Notes under the pieces: generated by a model
Databases searched by the model: none
The model's input: the letters and a program-made list of their open reading frames with translations, nothing else
Told to the model about the DNA's origin: nothing
Source: a virus
Reading direction: 5' to 3' (one strand)
Length of the DNA: 35,518 nt
Virus record (IMG/VR): IMGVR_UViG_3300042991_000671
Location: 1-35,518 of that record
Program-made: the position numbers and the translations under genes
Part shown: positions 1-6,960 of the stretch, one piece after another
Numbering within the stretch: the first letter of the stretch is position 1
Layout: the number at the start of each line of letters is the position of its first letter

Positions 1-20
1 CAGTTTTAAGGATTTATACT

Positions 21-884
21 ATGTTTACATTGATAAAGTGTGATAATGAAAGTCCATTAAATGTCTTGATTGATAAAGAAGAAAATACTAGTCATAATTA
101 TATTAGCTATAATCACGAGGTAACTAATGAAGTCTTTACAGATATTGAAAATTTAGAACAAAAAGACTGTGATATAAACCAAGAAGCTATTGAAATTTTT
201 AGACACTCCGCTTCTATAGAAAAATTGGAATTTTTAGCAAAAAAGCATCCTCGCATTGAAGAATATAGGATTGCTTTATATTCTAGTATTGAAGCAAGTA
301 TAAAGATAGATCGTAGAATTAAAGATTTAAAGAAAATAAAAGCTGAATTTAATAAACTTTTTACTACAAAATCAAAAAGAACTGCCAATTATACTACTCC
401 TTATCCTTCTATAAAAGCTAATGGATTTGCTATATATTCAGAGGTCATTGGAGAAATACAAATTTTAAGGAAACGATATAATGACCTTTGTTTTGGTAAG
501 GAATATTATAATTTATATATAAAGAAAAATGAGATTAAAGAAGCTATTGAACCTAAAGCTACTATTATGAGTCAACAAGCCACTTTTAATCAAGAGGCAT
601 TTATATTTAGTCATAAAAATGAGCCTTGTATATCCGTTTTGGAACAAGAATATCGGGATCAATTGGCAATTAGATTTATTTTTTCACATAGTGCCAAAAT
701 TGCCGAAATTATAGCTAACATTAAGAGTATTAAACAAATAGGCTTAAAATGGAAACAACAAGATATATTACGGGATATTAAAACAGGCCTTATTGATTAT
801 AATAGCTTGAATTTATTAGGTAGCGAGGCTTTTAATATCTATATTGAAGTATTAAAAATTTTGGATCATTATATTAAATTTTGA
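21..884 (+). CDS. hypothetical protein, first gene of replication module
   Basis: A 287-residue protein that I do not recognise. It is rich in Lys, Ile, Glu and Asn with predicted helical stretches (residues about 60-125 are strongly charged and helical), and has no signal peptide, membrane segment or clear catalytic motif. The ATG has an AAGGA site 8 nt upstream. The reading frame stays open back to the left edge of the window, so the true start could lie outside. The helicase gene follows after 12 nt, so the two are probably co-transcribed, which suggests a role in replication or its control; that is inference from position only. Confidence 0.75.
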   Translation: MFTLIKCDNESPLNVLIDKEENTSHNYISYNHEVTNEVFTDIENLEQKDCDINQEAIEIFRHSASIEKLEFLAKKHPRIEEYRIALYSSIEASIKIDRRIKDLKKIKAEFNKLFTTKSKRTANYTTPYPSIKANGFAIYSEVIGEIQILRKRYNDLCFGKEYYNLYIKKNEIKEAIEPKATIMSQQATFNQEAFIFSHKNEPCISVLEQEYRDQLAIRFIFSHSAKIAEIIANIKSIKQIGLKWKQQDILRDIKTGLIDYNSLNLLGSEAFNIYIEVLKILDHYIKF

Positions 885-896
885 AAGGCTTAATTT

Positions 897-2531
897 ATGA
901 AACCAATTTTAGTTGCAAAGGATTTTGAGTATCAGCTTTATGGCACACAAAACCATTTAATGGCAGGAGAATATATTATTTATAGTAATTCTAAAGTAGA
1001 TAATGATGATAAATTAAAATTCAAGGATATTGTGCATCAGCATGGAAAAGGTTTTATACACGCAAAAAGAAACAATATTTATTATGTTTTATTGCCAAAT
1101 TATGAGTATTTATATCGTTATTTCAATGGTTATGAATATCGCTTACAAGAAGAAATTGATAATAGTTATAATCCGGAGGTTATAAAAAGATTATGTAACC
1201 AGTATTCATTAAAAGAATGGCAAAAAAACACTTTGATGGATATATATTCCAATTTATCTAAAAACTTAAAATATAAAAAGGGTCTTAATGTTCCTGTTGG
1301 TGCTGGAAAAACCTTAATCGCTTTAATATTGTCCGAATATGCCAGGTTAGAAAATAAAACTTGTTTAATGCTGACAGAAAAACATTTAATCACAACTGTA
1401 GAATATGAAGCTAAACAATGGAAATTATCAAGTCCAACAACTTTAATAAATTATGCTAATTTGGGAGTAAAAAAATCAAACATACAAGAAAAATATGATA
1501 TAGTGATTGTTGATGAATGTCTAAAATTTAAGTCAGGCAATACTAAAGATTTTATGAAATTAAGGAAATTATGTGATATGGCAGATATTGTTATATGTTG
1601 CACGGGTACTATAACATCCGGCCGTGATATAGCAGATTTGTCTTGGCTAAACCTTTTGGGGGATATAGTGCCAAATATACAAGATACCTGGATGTTTCTA
1701 TATGGGTTAAATGTTGATATTGTTAAATTTTCCGTTCGTGTTAATGCTACAGATCATATGGGTAATAGGTATTTAAAAGATTGTTTAGTAACCAAGGTTA
1801 CATGCGAGACTTGGAATTTTGATACTATTTTTCAATTGATTTCTCCTTATTTAATCAGTCCTATTATACAAGATATTAAACTCCCAAATTTACAAGAAGA
1901 AACTATTTATTTTAATAAACCTTCTTATTATGGAACTGTTAAGGCCGGATTATATGGATGTCCTCCAGGTTCTAATTTTTATCAGTTAGTAGAAGCAACA
2001 GCAGGTTTTGTAACAAATGCAAAAGGCGAAACTATTGCATTAGAAAAAAATCAAACTATGAAAATGACATGGATATTAAATTGGTTACAGGATAATCCAA
2101 ATAAGCAATTATTAGTATTTTCATTTTATGTATATGAACAGGAGCTATTTAGTGAGTTTTTAAAGAAAAATAATATTACATATTGCTTTAATACTGGAAA
2201 AAAGAAAACAATAGATAAATTTATATCAAAAAAAGCTAGAGTTTTAATATGCTCCTCTCAAATGACCGAGGGTATGAATTTACAATATAATGTTGATACT
2301 TGTATATTTTTAAGTTTTTCTTGGCATCCTGTAAAATTGGTTCAAGGTATAGGCCGGGTATGTAGACAAGGTCAACCAAGTCCGTATGTTAAAGTATATT
2401 ATTTGTTATGCCAAGATACTTTAGACACCAAAGTTTTAAATAGATTAGGTGAACATATAAAAATATTAAAGACTTTAAATACAGATATACAAGACAATAA
2501 GGCCGCCAAAGGGTTTTTAAACGCGATTTAA
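897..2531 (+). CDS. SNF2-like superfamily 2 DNA helicase/translocase
   Basis: A 544-residue ATP-driven DNA translocase or helicase, probably acting in phage replication. Motif I (Walker A) is VPVGAGKTL near residue 132. Motif II is VDEC near 206, in place of DEAH/DEAD. Motif III is TGT near 240. The second RecA-like domain has LVFSFYVYEQE near 405, SSQMTEGMNLQ near 458 and motif VI QGIGRVCRQGQ near 483, the Q-x-x-GR-x-x-R pattern of SNF2 and related SF2 enzymes. The first 110 residues precede the helicase core and may be an accessory domain. AAAGG precedes the ATG. The gene lies between an unknown gene and a DNA polymerase, consistent with a replisome job. Whether it unwinds DNA or only translocates is not shown by the sequence. 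Confidence 0.92.
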   Translation: MKPILVAKDFEYQLYGTQNHLMAGEYIIYSNSKVDNDDKLKFKDIVHQHGKGFIHAKRNNIYYVLLPNYEYLYRYFNGYEYRLQEEIDNSYNPEVIKRLCNQYSLKEWQKNTLMDIYSNLSKNLKYKKGLNVPVGAGKTLIALILSEYARLENKTCLMLTEKHLITTVEYEAKQWKLSSPTTLINYANLGVKKSNIQEKYDIVIVDECLKFKSGNTKDFMKLRKLCDMADIVICCTGTITSGRDIADLSWLNLLGDIVPNIQDTWMFLYGLNVDIVKFSVRVNATDHMGNRYLKDCLVTKVTCETWNFDTIFQLISPYLISPIIQDIKLPNLQEETIYFNKPSYYGTVKAGLYGCPPGSNFYQLVEATAGFVTNAKGETIALEKNQTMKMTWILNWLQDNPNKQLLVFSFYVYEQELFSEFLKKNNITYCFNTGKKKTIDKFISKKARVLICSSQMTEGMNLQYNVDTCIFLSFSWHPVKLVQGIGRVCRQGQPSPYVKVYYLLCQDTLDTKVLNRLGEHIKILKTLNTDIQDNKAAKGFLNAI

Positions 2532-2587
2532 GGAACTTTGTTATTTTTTTAGTCTAATACATCATTTTTATAAATCGGAGGCCGCAT

Positions 2588-4834
2588 TTGCGGGTTTATA
2601 TGAATTTACAAAATAGAAAATGTGTTGTTATGTTAGATATTGAGAGCGTGGGTTTAAAAGGTGATATAGTATCTATTCAAGTTTCTTATGCTTATATGAA
2701 ACTTGAATACATTTTTATTCCAAGTTTAATTAAAGACAATATAAATAAGGAATATGAACAATTCAAACAAGATTTAAATAATCCGGATTATTGTTTTATT
2801 GGTTTTAATATTGCCTTTGACCTTTGGAAACTTTATACATTATTTAAGCCAAATTCACCATTTAAAGCCACTTTTTTAGACTTATCTTTTCATTTATTAG
2901 ATAGTGATTTATTAAATAGTATTTTATCATCTGGAAAAACCTTATTATATTTTAAAGCAATTCCAAAAGAAATTAGCCCTTATTTTGATACTTGTTTGCG
3001 TGAAATATTAAAAGATATTTTCCCATCTAAAGTGGAATTAAAAAAGAAAGAGACAACATACTCCAATATAAATAAAGGTAATTTAAAAAAATCAGAGAAA
3101 ACCAAAGATTTTACAGATTTAAGTTATAGATCAAAACTAAATAGAAAATTAAAAACCATATGTTCACTATTATTTAGAAAAAATAAAATTTATAATGGAA
3201 CTGATGCTTTGTATTTAAAAGAATTAAACGAAAATAAAACAACTTTTTTTGTAGCTAATGAAGAGGTAGAAAAATATAATCTGATTAAAAATAAACTTAT
3301 CTCGGCTTTGATAGATAAAAATAGCCATACTTATAAATATTCTTTAGATGATATAAGATTATTATGGGAATTAAAATTATGGATTGAAATTGAAACAGGG
3401 TATATTTTAAAAATGAATATAAATGATTGTTGTAGCAATATTATTGCTTATACTAAATATATAGGATTTAAAATTGATATGGAGAAAGCCAATTCTTTAT
3501 TAACTAAACTTAACAATAGAATGCTAGAGATTAAAAAGACTATACCATTAGTAAATATTAACAGCTTTCAACAAAGATTAAATTTATTAAAAACACATAC
3601 AAAAAATAACTCCTTATATTCGAATGCTATTGTAAGCATAAATAAAAATAGTATTCAAGAATATATAGATGCTGATATATTAAATGAACAAGGCCTAATA
3701 TATGCAAAAATGTTTATTGAACGAGGACAATTAGCACAAAGAATTAAGCAACTTGATAGCTTAATCACAAAGTACGACGGAAAGCGTATTTATCCAGATT
3801 TAAGAATTGACGGAGCAGTAACAAATAGAATGTCTGGACAAGGAGGCTTAAATTTTCAAGGTATACCAAGAGATGGGGAAATAAGAGAGTTAATTCAAAC
3901 AAGTTTTGGTGGGGATTTTGCGAGTTTAGAAATAACCTTGGCTAATGGTGCAATTGGAGTATTCAAAGAACAATTAGAAAATTTTGAAAAAGGTACAGCT
4001 CTTGATTTGCACACATTCACAGCCATGAATGTTTTTACTGAAGAATGGGAGGAAATATTTGGAACTGAACAAAACATGCAAATCATTATAAAATCCGTTA
4101 AGGTAATAAAAGAAGATAAGAAAAATAAATATTATTATAAATTTAAAGAATTACGAAATAAAGGCAAACAAGCTAATTTTACAATGTTATATGGCGGTAC
4201 AACAAGATTGGGAATAAAAGAAGCTGAAAAATTCTATAGTACATACCCAGAGATTAAAGAATTTCACAAAAAAGTTAATAAATCTTTTTTAACTTTATGT
4301 CCTGAAAATGAAGTTCCTAATTGGTCAATAGAAGCTATAAATTATATGAAGGAAGGAATTCAAAATATTTTTGGGTATAAAAGATATATAAAATTTGAAA
4401 AAACAATTTGTAAATCTATTTTTTCAAAAATGGATTTATTCATAAATAATCTTGTGAATATTCTACCTACTGATTTACTATCAAAAGAATATACAAGAAA
4501 CAAAAATAAAACGCAAAAAATAGATAGTTTAAGCAAAAGCATATTATGTGGAAGTCTTGTTAATTTACAAAATATATTAAGCAGACAAATAAAAAATTTT
4601 CCTATTCAATCATCGGGATCAGAGGTTTGTAAATATTTAATGGTATATTTATTTTCAAAATGTAATATACCCATGCTAAATATACATGATGAAATCATTG
4701 TCCCAACTGAATATTTGGGACAATACGATAATGCAAAAAAATATCTAAAACTATTTTTATTACATCATAAAAAACATACTCCATTTTTAGATATGGAATT
4801 GGATTTAATGAAGAATTGGTCTGATAAAAAATAA
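2588..4834 (+). CDS. family A DNA polymerase with 3'-5' exonuclease domain
   Basis: Replicative DNA polymerase of 748 residues. The N-terminal DnaQ-like proofreading domain is intact: Exo I DIES (D17, E19), Exo II N-I-A-F-D (N74 to D78) and an Exo III-like YSLDD near residue 255. The polymerase domain has motif A GGDFASLE near 441-448, the O-helix motif B with R523, K527, F531 and Y535 in RNKGKQANFTMLYGG, and motif C HDE at 700-702. No 5'-3' exonuclease domain is present, as in T7-type phage enzymes. The TTG at 2588 lies 6 nt after GGAGG (2577-2581); an in-frame ATG at 2600 is 18 nt away, but a CCGC/GCGG mini-hairpin between could shorten that distance. Start choice is therefore uncertain by 4 residues. 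Confidence 0.95.
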   Translation: MRVYMNLQNRKCVVMLDIESVGLKGDIVSIQVSYAYMKLEYIFIPSLIKDNINKEYEQFKQDLNNPDYCFIGFNIAFDLWKLYTLFKPNSPFKATFLDLSFHLLDSDLLNSILSSGKTLLYFKAIPKEISPYFDTCLREILKDIFPSKVELKKKETTYSNINKGNLKKSEKTKDFTDLSYRSKLNRKLKTICSLLFRKNKIYNGTDALYLKELNENKTTFFVANEEVEKYNLIKNKLISALIDKNSHTYKYSLDDIRLLWELKLWIEIETGYILKMNINDCCSNIIAYTKYIGFKIDMEKANSLLTKLNNRMLEIKKTIPLVNINSFQQRLNLLKTHTKNNSLYSNAIVSINKNSIQEYIDADILNEQGLIYAKMFIERGQLAQRIKQLDSLITKYDGKRIYPDLRIDGAVTNRMSGQGGLNFQGIPRDGEIRELIQTSFGGDFASLEITLANGAIGVFKEQLENFEKGTALDLHTFTAMNVFTEEWEEIFGTEQNMQIIIKSVKVIKEDKKNKYYYKFKELRNKGKQANFTMLYGGTTRLGIKEAEKFYSTYPEIKEFHKKVNKSFLTLCPENEVPNWSIEAINYMKEGIQNIFGYKRYIKFEKTICKSIFSKMDLFINNLVNILPTDLLSKEYTRNKNKTQKIDSLSKSILCGSLVNLQNILSRQIKNFPIQSSGSEVCKYLMVYLFSKCNIPMLNIHDEIIVPTEYLGQYDNAKKYLKLFLLHHKKHTPFLDMELDLMKNWSDKK

Positions 4835-4850
4835 AACCTAGGAGAAAAAT

Positions 4851-5357
4851 ATGAAATTAGTTGATACTCAAATTTTAGAATTAGGCATTGTACAGAATGT
4901 TATTGATCATAAAGTTGAGGATTGTCTATATTCTTATGGTATTGAACCTTGTGGTTATACAGCTAGATTAAATGATAAATACCTATTTGATGGAATAGAA
5001 GGAGAGGTGCAGATTGATAAGAATGGAACATCATATATTCTAATTTATCCTGGGATACCTTATGTATTAGCAACAATAGAGACTTTTACATTTCCTAATA
5101 ATATAACTGGAATGATATTCTGTAAGAGTAGTTTGATAAGGCAAGGAATGGCTGGTTTCTTTGGTGCAATAGAACCTGGTTATAATGGCAACATTAGTTC
5201 TTTATTTTATAATTTTAGTACTAAAGCTATCCTTTTGAAACCTGGTCAAGGTTTTATCCAAATTCAGTTTGAAAAGTTGTATAAAAAACCAAAGTCAATT
5301 TATACTGGACGCTACCAAAATTCTAAAGGAATAACAGGATATAAAGAAGTGGAATAA
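4851..5357 (+). CDS. dCTP deaminase/dUTPase-fold protein (Dcd-like)
   Basis: A 168-residue member of the trimeric dUTPase/dCTP deaminase superfamily, normally supplying dUMP for dTTP synthesis or removing dUTP. Landmarks follow the family order: PGIPYVLATIETFTFP (67-82), CKSSLIRQGM (91-100; S93 and R97 match Ser111 and Arg115 of E. coli Dcd), IEPGYNGNISS (107-117), LKPGQGFIQIQF (129-140) and a C-terminal RYQ-x-x-x-G. The position ten residues after the acidic residue of EPG, which is catalytic Glu138 in E. coli Dcd, is Leu118 here, so standard deamination is doubtful; dUTP hydrolysis, dUTP binding or a regulatory role remain possible. The gene follows the polymerase by 16 nt with an AGGAG site. 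Confidence 0.85.
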   Translation: MKLVDTQILELGIVQNVIDHKVEDCLYSYGIEPCGYTARLNDKYLFDGIEGEVQIDKNGTSYILIYPGIPYVLATIETFTFPNNITGMIFCKSSLIRQGMAGFFGAIEPGYNGNISSLFYNFSTKAILLKPGQGFIQIQFEKLYKKPKSIYTGRYQNSKGITGYKEVE

Positions 5358-5380
5358 CAGATAAAAGGAAAAATAGCTTA

Positions 5381-5565
5381 CAAGCTCTATTAGCCCCACT
5401 TGATGCTTGTAAGCCCCCTCCCAAGCTCTATTAGCTCCACTTGATGCTGTAGCCCCCTCCCAAGCTCTATTAGCTCCACTTGATGCTGTAAACCCCCTCC
5501 CAAGCTCTATTAGCTCCACTTGATGCTGTAAACCCCCTCCCAAGTTCTATTAGCTCTATTAGCTT
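5381..5565 (+). repeat. 40-bp tandem repeat, about 4.6 copies
   Basis: Direct repeats begin 23 bp after the Dcd-like stop codon at 5381 (41 bp), 5422 (39 bp), 5461 (40 bp) and 5501 (40 bp), with a partial copy at 5541-5565. Each unit starts CAAGCTCTATTAGCTCC and ends in a C-rich CCCCCTCC. The copies at 5461 and 5501 are identical. Because unit lengths vary between 39 and 41, reading frames are not kept and the array is most likely noncoding. The C-rich blocks stand out from the AT-rich surroundings. Function unknown; array position downstream of an early gene and upstream of a box array suggests a replication or control role. Confidence 0.9.
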
Positions 5566-5577
5566 CATATGATTATT

Positions 5578-5900
5578 AAAATATTTGTCAATTCTAAACT
5601 TCTTTTAAATTTCAAAACTTTAGGTTCTATGAGCGGCAAATTGGATGCCAAAAAAAATTTTCAGGTAAGAACGGGGAAAAAGAAGGTTACTGAAAATTTT
5701 TTTTGGCATCCAATTTGCGAGGCAACAACGAAACTATACTTGTGTCAGTGGAGAAGTTTAGTGTTGACAAATATTTGAATAATCATTGACAATATTTGTC
5801 AACACTATGACAATATTCGTCGCCTTGTAACCCTCATAGCAGTAGTCTTACAAAGGAGACTGACAATATTTGGCACTTGTATCATCAATATTTGTCAGTA
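5578..5900. promoter_or_regulatory. array of TGACAATATTTGTCA-like palindromic boxes
   Basis: Six related boxes occur in about 320 bp: AAATATTTGTCAA (5578-5590), TTGACAAATATTTG (5764-5777), the best one TTGACAATATTTGTCAA (5786-5802; 7-bp arms around TAT), TGACAATATTCGTC (5808-5821), TGACAATATTTGGC (5861-5874) and TCAATATTTGTCAG (5884-5897). The full-length copy is a dyad, the form expected of a binding site for a dimeric repressor or an initiator protein. The array ends about 40 bp before a promoter candidate for the gene at 6002. Operators or origin iterons are both possible; the sequence alone does not decide. Confidence 0.65.
5636..5718. repeat. perfect 29-bp inverted repeat, 25-nt loop
   Basis: The arms at 5636-5664 and 5690-5718 are exact reverse complements (29 of 29). 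Each contains GCAAATTGGATGCC followed by an A8/T4 block. The loop, 5665-5689, is purine-rich. The structure lies in the gene-free control region after the tandem repeats and between boxes of the TGACAATATTTGTCA array. As RNA it would form a very stable hairpin on either strand, and the T8 runs sit inside the stem, so it is not a canonical terminator. It could be a cruciform, a protein-binding site or the remains of a small mobile element. Confidence 0.85.
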
Positions 5901-5936
5901 CATACCCTAGAAGTCTTATAAATCAAGGATATTATA

Positions 5937-5964
5937 TTGGCACGCTTATTGCTATATATACTAT
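5937..5964 (+). promoter_or_regulatory. sigma70-type promoter candidate for the gene at 6002
   Basis: TTGGCA (5937-5942), a 16-bp spacer and TACTAT (5959-5964) match 5/6 and 4/6 of the sigma70 hexamers. A start near 5971 would leave a leader of about 30 nt before the ATG at 6002. The upstream TGACAATATTTGTCA-like boxes end at about -75 relative to this start, a position suited to regulation. The region is very AT-rich, so chance matches are likely. Confidence 0.4.
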
Positions 5965-6001
5965 ATACTTTATTAGTTTAAAAGATTTTTGGAGACTTTA
6001 T

Positions 6002-6532
6002 ATGAATATTATTATAGGGGATGGCGCTATATATAAATATAATGTAGCGTGTGTTTTAAAGGGCCTTAATATACCTTTAGATATACAAATATACTTAATT
6101 AAAAAAACAAATATAGATAATGAAAATATTGGATTATTAACGCATTGTCTATGCTACCGTATTTTTGGACTTTTAAGTCCAATTGACTATAAAAACTTAC
6201 ATACTATGGCTTATTGTTTTTTAAACCTTTTTGAATATCATGTAAATAATTTAAACGATTTTTTTGAAACAATACGAGAGCGTAAGGAGTGTAGTTTATT
6301 TGCTGATTGTTATGATGATGACGAAACTGTTTTATACGAAGAGAATATTATATATATTAGTGAAGAAGAAGAAGAAGAAGAATATAAAAAGAAACTTTAT
6401 ATCAATGAATATTATAAAGATTTATTTTATAATCGTTTTTATAATGCTTGTTTATATTTTAAAAATTATTCTTTTGTTTCAAATGAAAAAGAATTAGAAA
6501 TTATAAATATTCTTATGGAGGTATTAGATTAG
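6002..6532 (+). CDS. hypothetical acidic protein
   Basis: A 176-residue protein that I do not recognise. The ATG at 6002 is preceded by GGAG at 5991-5994; an alternative TTG at 5870 would run through the box array and has no ribosome binding site. Residues about 107-140 are strongly acidic, with a DDDE cluster and a run of seven Glu from a GAAGAA repeat, and the rest is rich in Tyr, Phe and Asn. It is the last gene of the + strand module and is followed within 5 bp by an intrinsic terminator. The box array upstream suggests it is separately regulated. An acidic surface could mimic DNA or bind a basic protein, but that is speculation. Confidence 0.75.
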   Translation: MNIIIGDGAIYKYNVACVLKGLNIPLDIQIYLIKKTNIDNENIGLLTHCLCYRIFGLLSPIDYKNLHTMAYCFLNLFEYHVNNLNDFFETIRERKECSLFADCYDDDETVLYEENIIYISEEEEEEEYKKKLYINEYYKDLFYNRFYNACLYFKNYSFVSNEKELEIINILMEVLD

Positions 6533-6536
6533 ATTG

Positions 6537-6567
6537 AAACCGCACTTTATAAAGTGCGGTTTTTTTA
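6537..6567 (+). terminator. intrinsic terminator of the + strand module
   Basis: A perfect 13-bp dyad AAACCGCACTTTA / TAAAGTGCGGTTT at 6537-6562 is followed by a run of T residues through 6566. It begins 4 bp after the stop codon of the gene at 6002. This is a textbook rho-independent terminator for + strand transcription; the flanking A residues make it usable from the other strand too. Confidence 0.92.
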
Positions 6568-6653
6568 TTATCTTTATTTTCTTGGAATGGTTTTTGCTCC
6601 GACCATGCCTGCGGCGCGGGATAAAAGGTGCGGCCTTATTGCGGCCGTGTTTT

Positions 6654-6738
6654 GCAAAAATTGTACCAATAAAATTGATACAATTTTTGCGTTAGGATAT
6701 TGCAAAAATCGTGCCAATAAATTGGCACGATTTCTTGC
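6654..6738. terminator. two tandem hairpins in the convergent intergenic region
   Basis: Hairpin one pairs 6654-6669 (GCAAAAATTGTACCAA) with 6675-6690 with one mismatch and a 5-nt loop. Hairpin two pairs 6702-6717 (GCAAAAATCGTGCCAA) with 6722-6738 with a 1-nt bulge and a 4-nt loop. The two are clearly related in sequence (GCAAAAAT, CCAA), so one may have arisen by duplication. They lie between convergent genes and likely block read-through in both directions. Confidence 0.7.
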
Positions 6739-6747
6739 CTTGTCGCC

Positions 6748-6815
6748 GGCATAGTAGAGATAAATCGAGCCATTTTCCCCGAGCCCCTTTTGGCTCGATT
6801 TATCTCTACTATGCC
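6748..6815. terminator. perfect 25-bp hairpin between convergent modules
   Basis: Arms 6748-6772 and 6791-6815 are exact reverse complements, including the core GATAAATCGAGCCA, around an 18-nt C-rich loop. There is no long T run after either arm, so if it stops transcription it would do so as a very strong stem or by stabilising transcript ends. It could also bind protein as a DNA cruciform. Confidence 0.75.
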
Positions 6816-6819
6816 GTCT

Positions 6820-6960
6820 CCGCTTATGCGGCCTGTGGCCGCTGGGTATGTCGGCCTCCTACGGAGGCCTCCGCTTATGCGGCCTGTGGCCGCTGGGTAT
6901 GTCGGCCTCCTACGGAGGCCTCCGCTTATGCGGCCTGTGGCCGCTGGGTATGTCGGCCTC
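6820..6960. repeat. GC-rich 51-bp tandem repeat, 2.8 copies
   Basis: Two complete 51-bp units (6820-6870, 6871-6921) and a 39-bp partial unit (6922-6960) end exactly at the stop codon of the RNR gene. The full units look identical. Each contains three small dyads: CCGC-TTAT-GCGG, GCGGCC-TGT-GGCCGC and GGCCTCC-TAC-GGAGGCC. The block is far more GC-rich than anything else in the window. Because 51 is a multiple of three, several frames stay open on both strands, but no ribosome binding site supports translation. Best read as a structured 3' end of the late transcript or a recently acquired repeat. Confidence 0.9.

Noticed and set aside
5295-5543. 82-codon open frame on the - strand across the 40-bp repeats
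   Set aside because: Antisense to the Dcd-like gene end and the tandem array, no ribosome binding site, frame breaks with the 39/41-bp units.
5381-5565. Possible CRISPR array
   Set aside because: Units are adjacent with no unique spacers and no cas genes occur; a simple tandem repeat.
5569-5778. 69-codon open frame on the + strand
   Set aside because: Runs through both arms of the perfect inverted repeat and the operator-like boxes; no ribosome binding site.
5870-6001. N-terminal extension of the acidic protein from a TTG
   Set aside because: No ribosome binding site, lies in the box and promoter region; the ATG at 6002 has GGAG.
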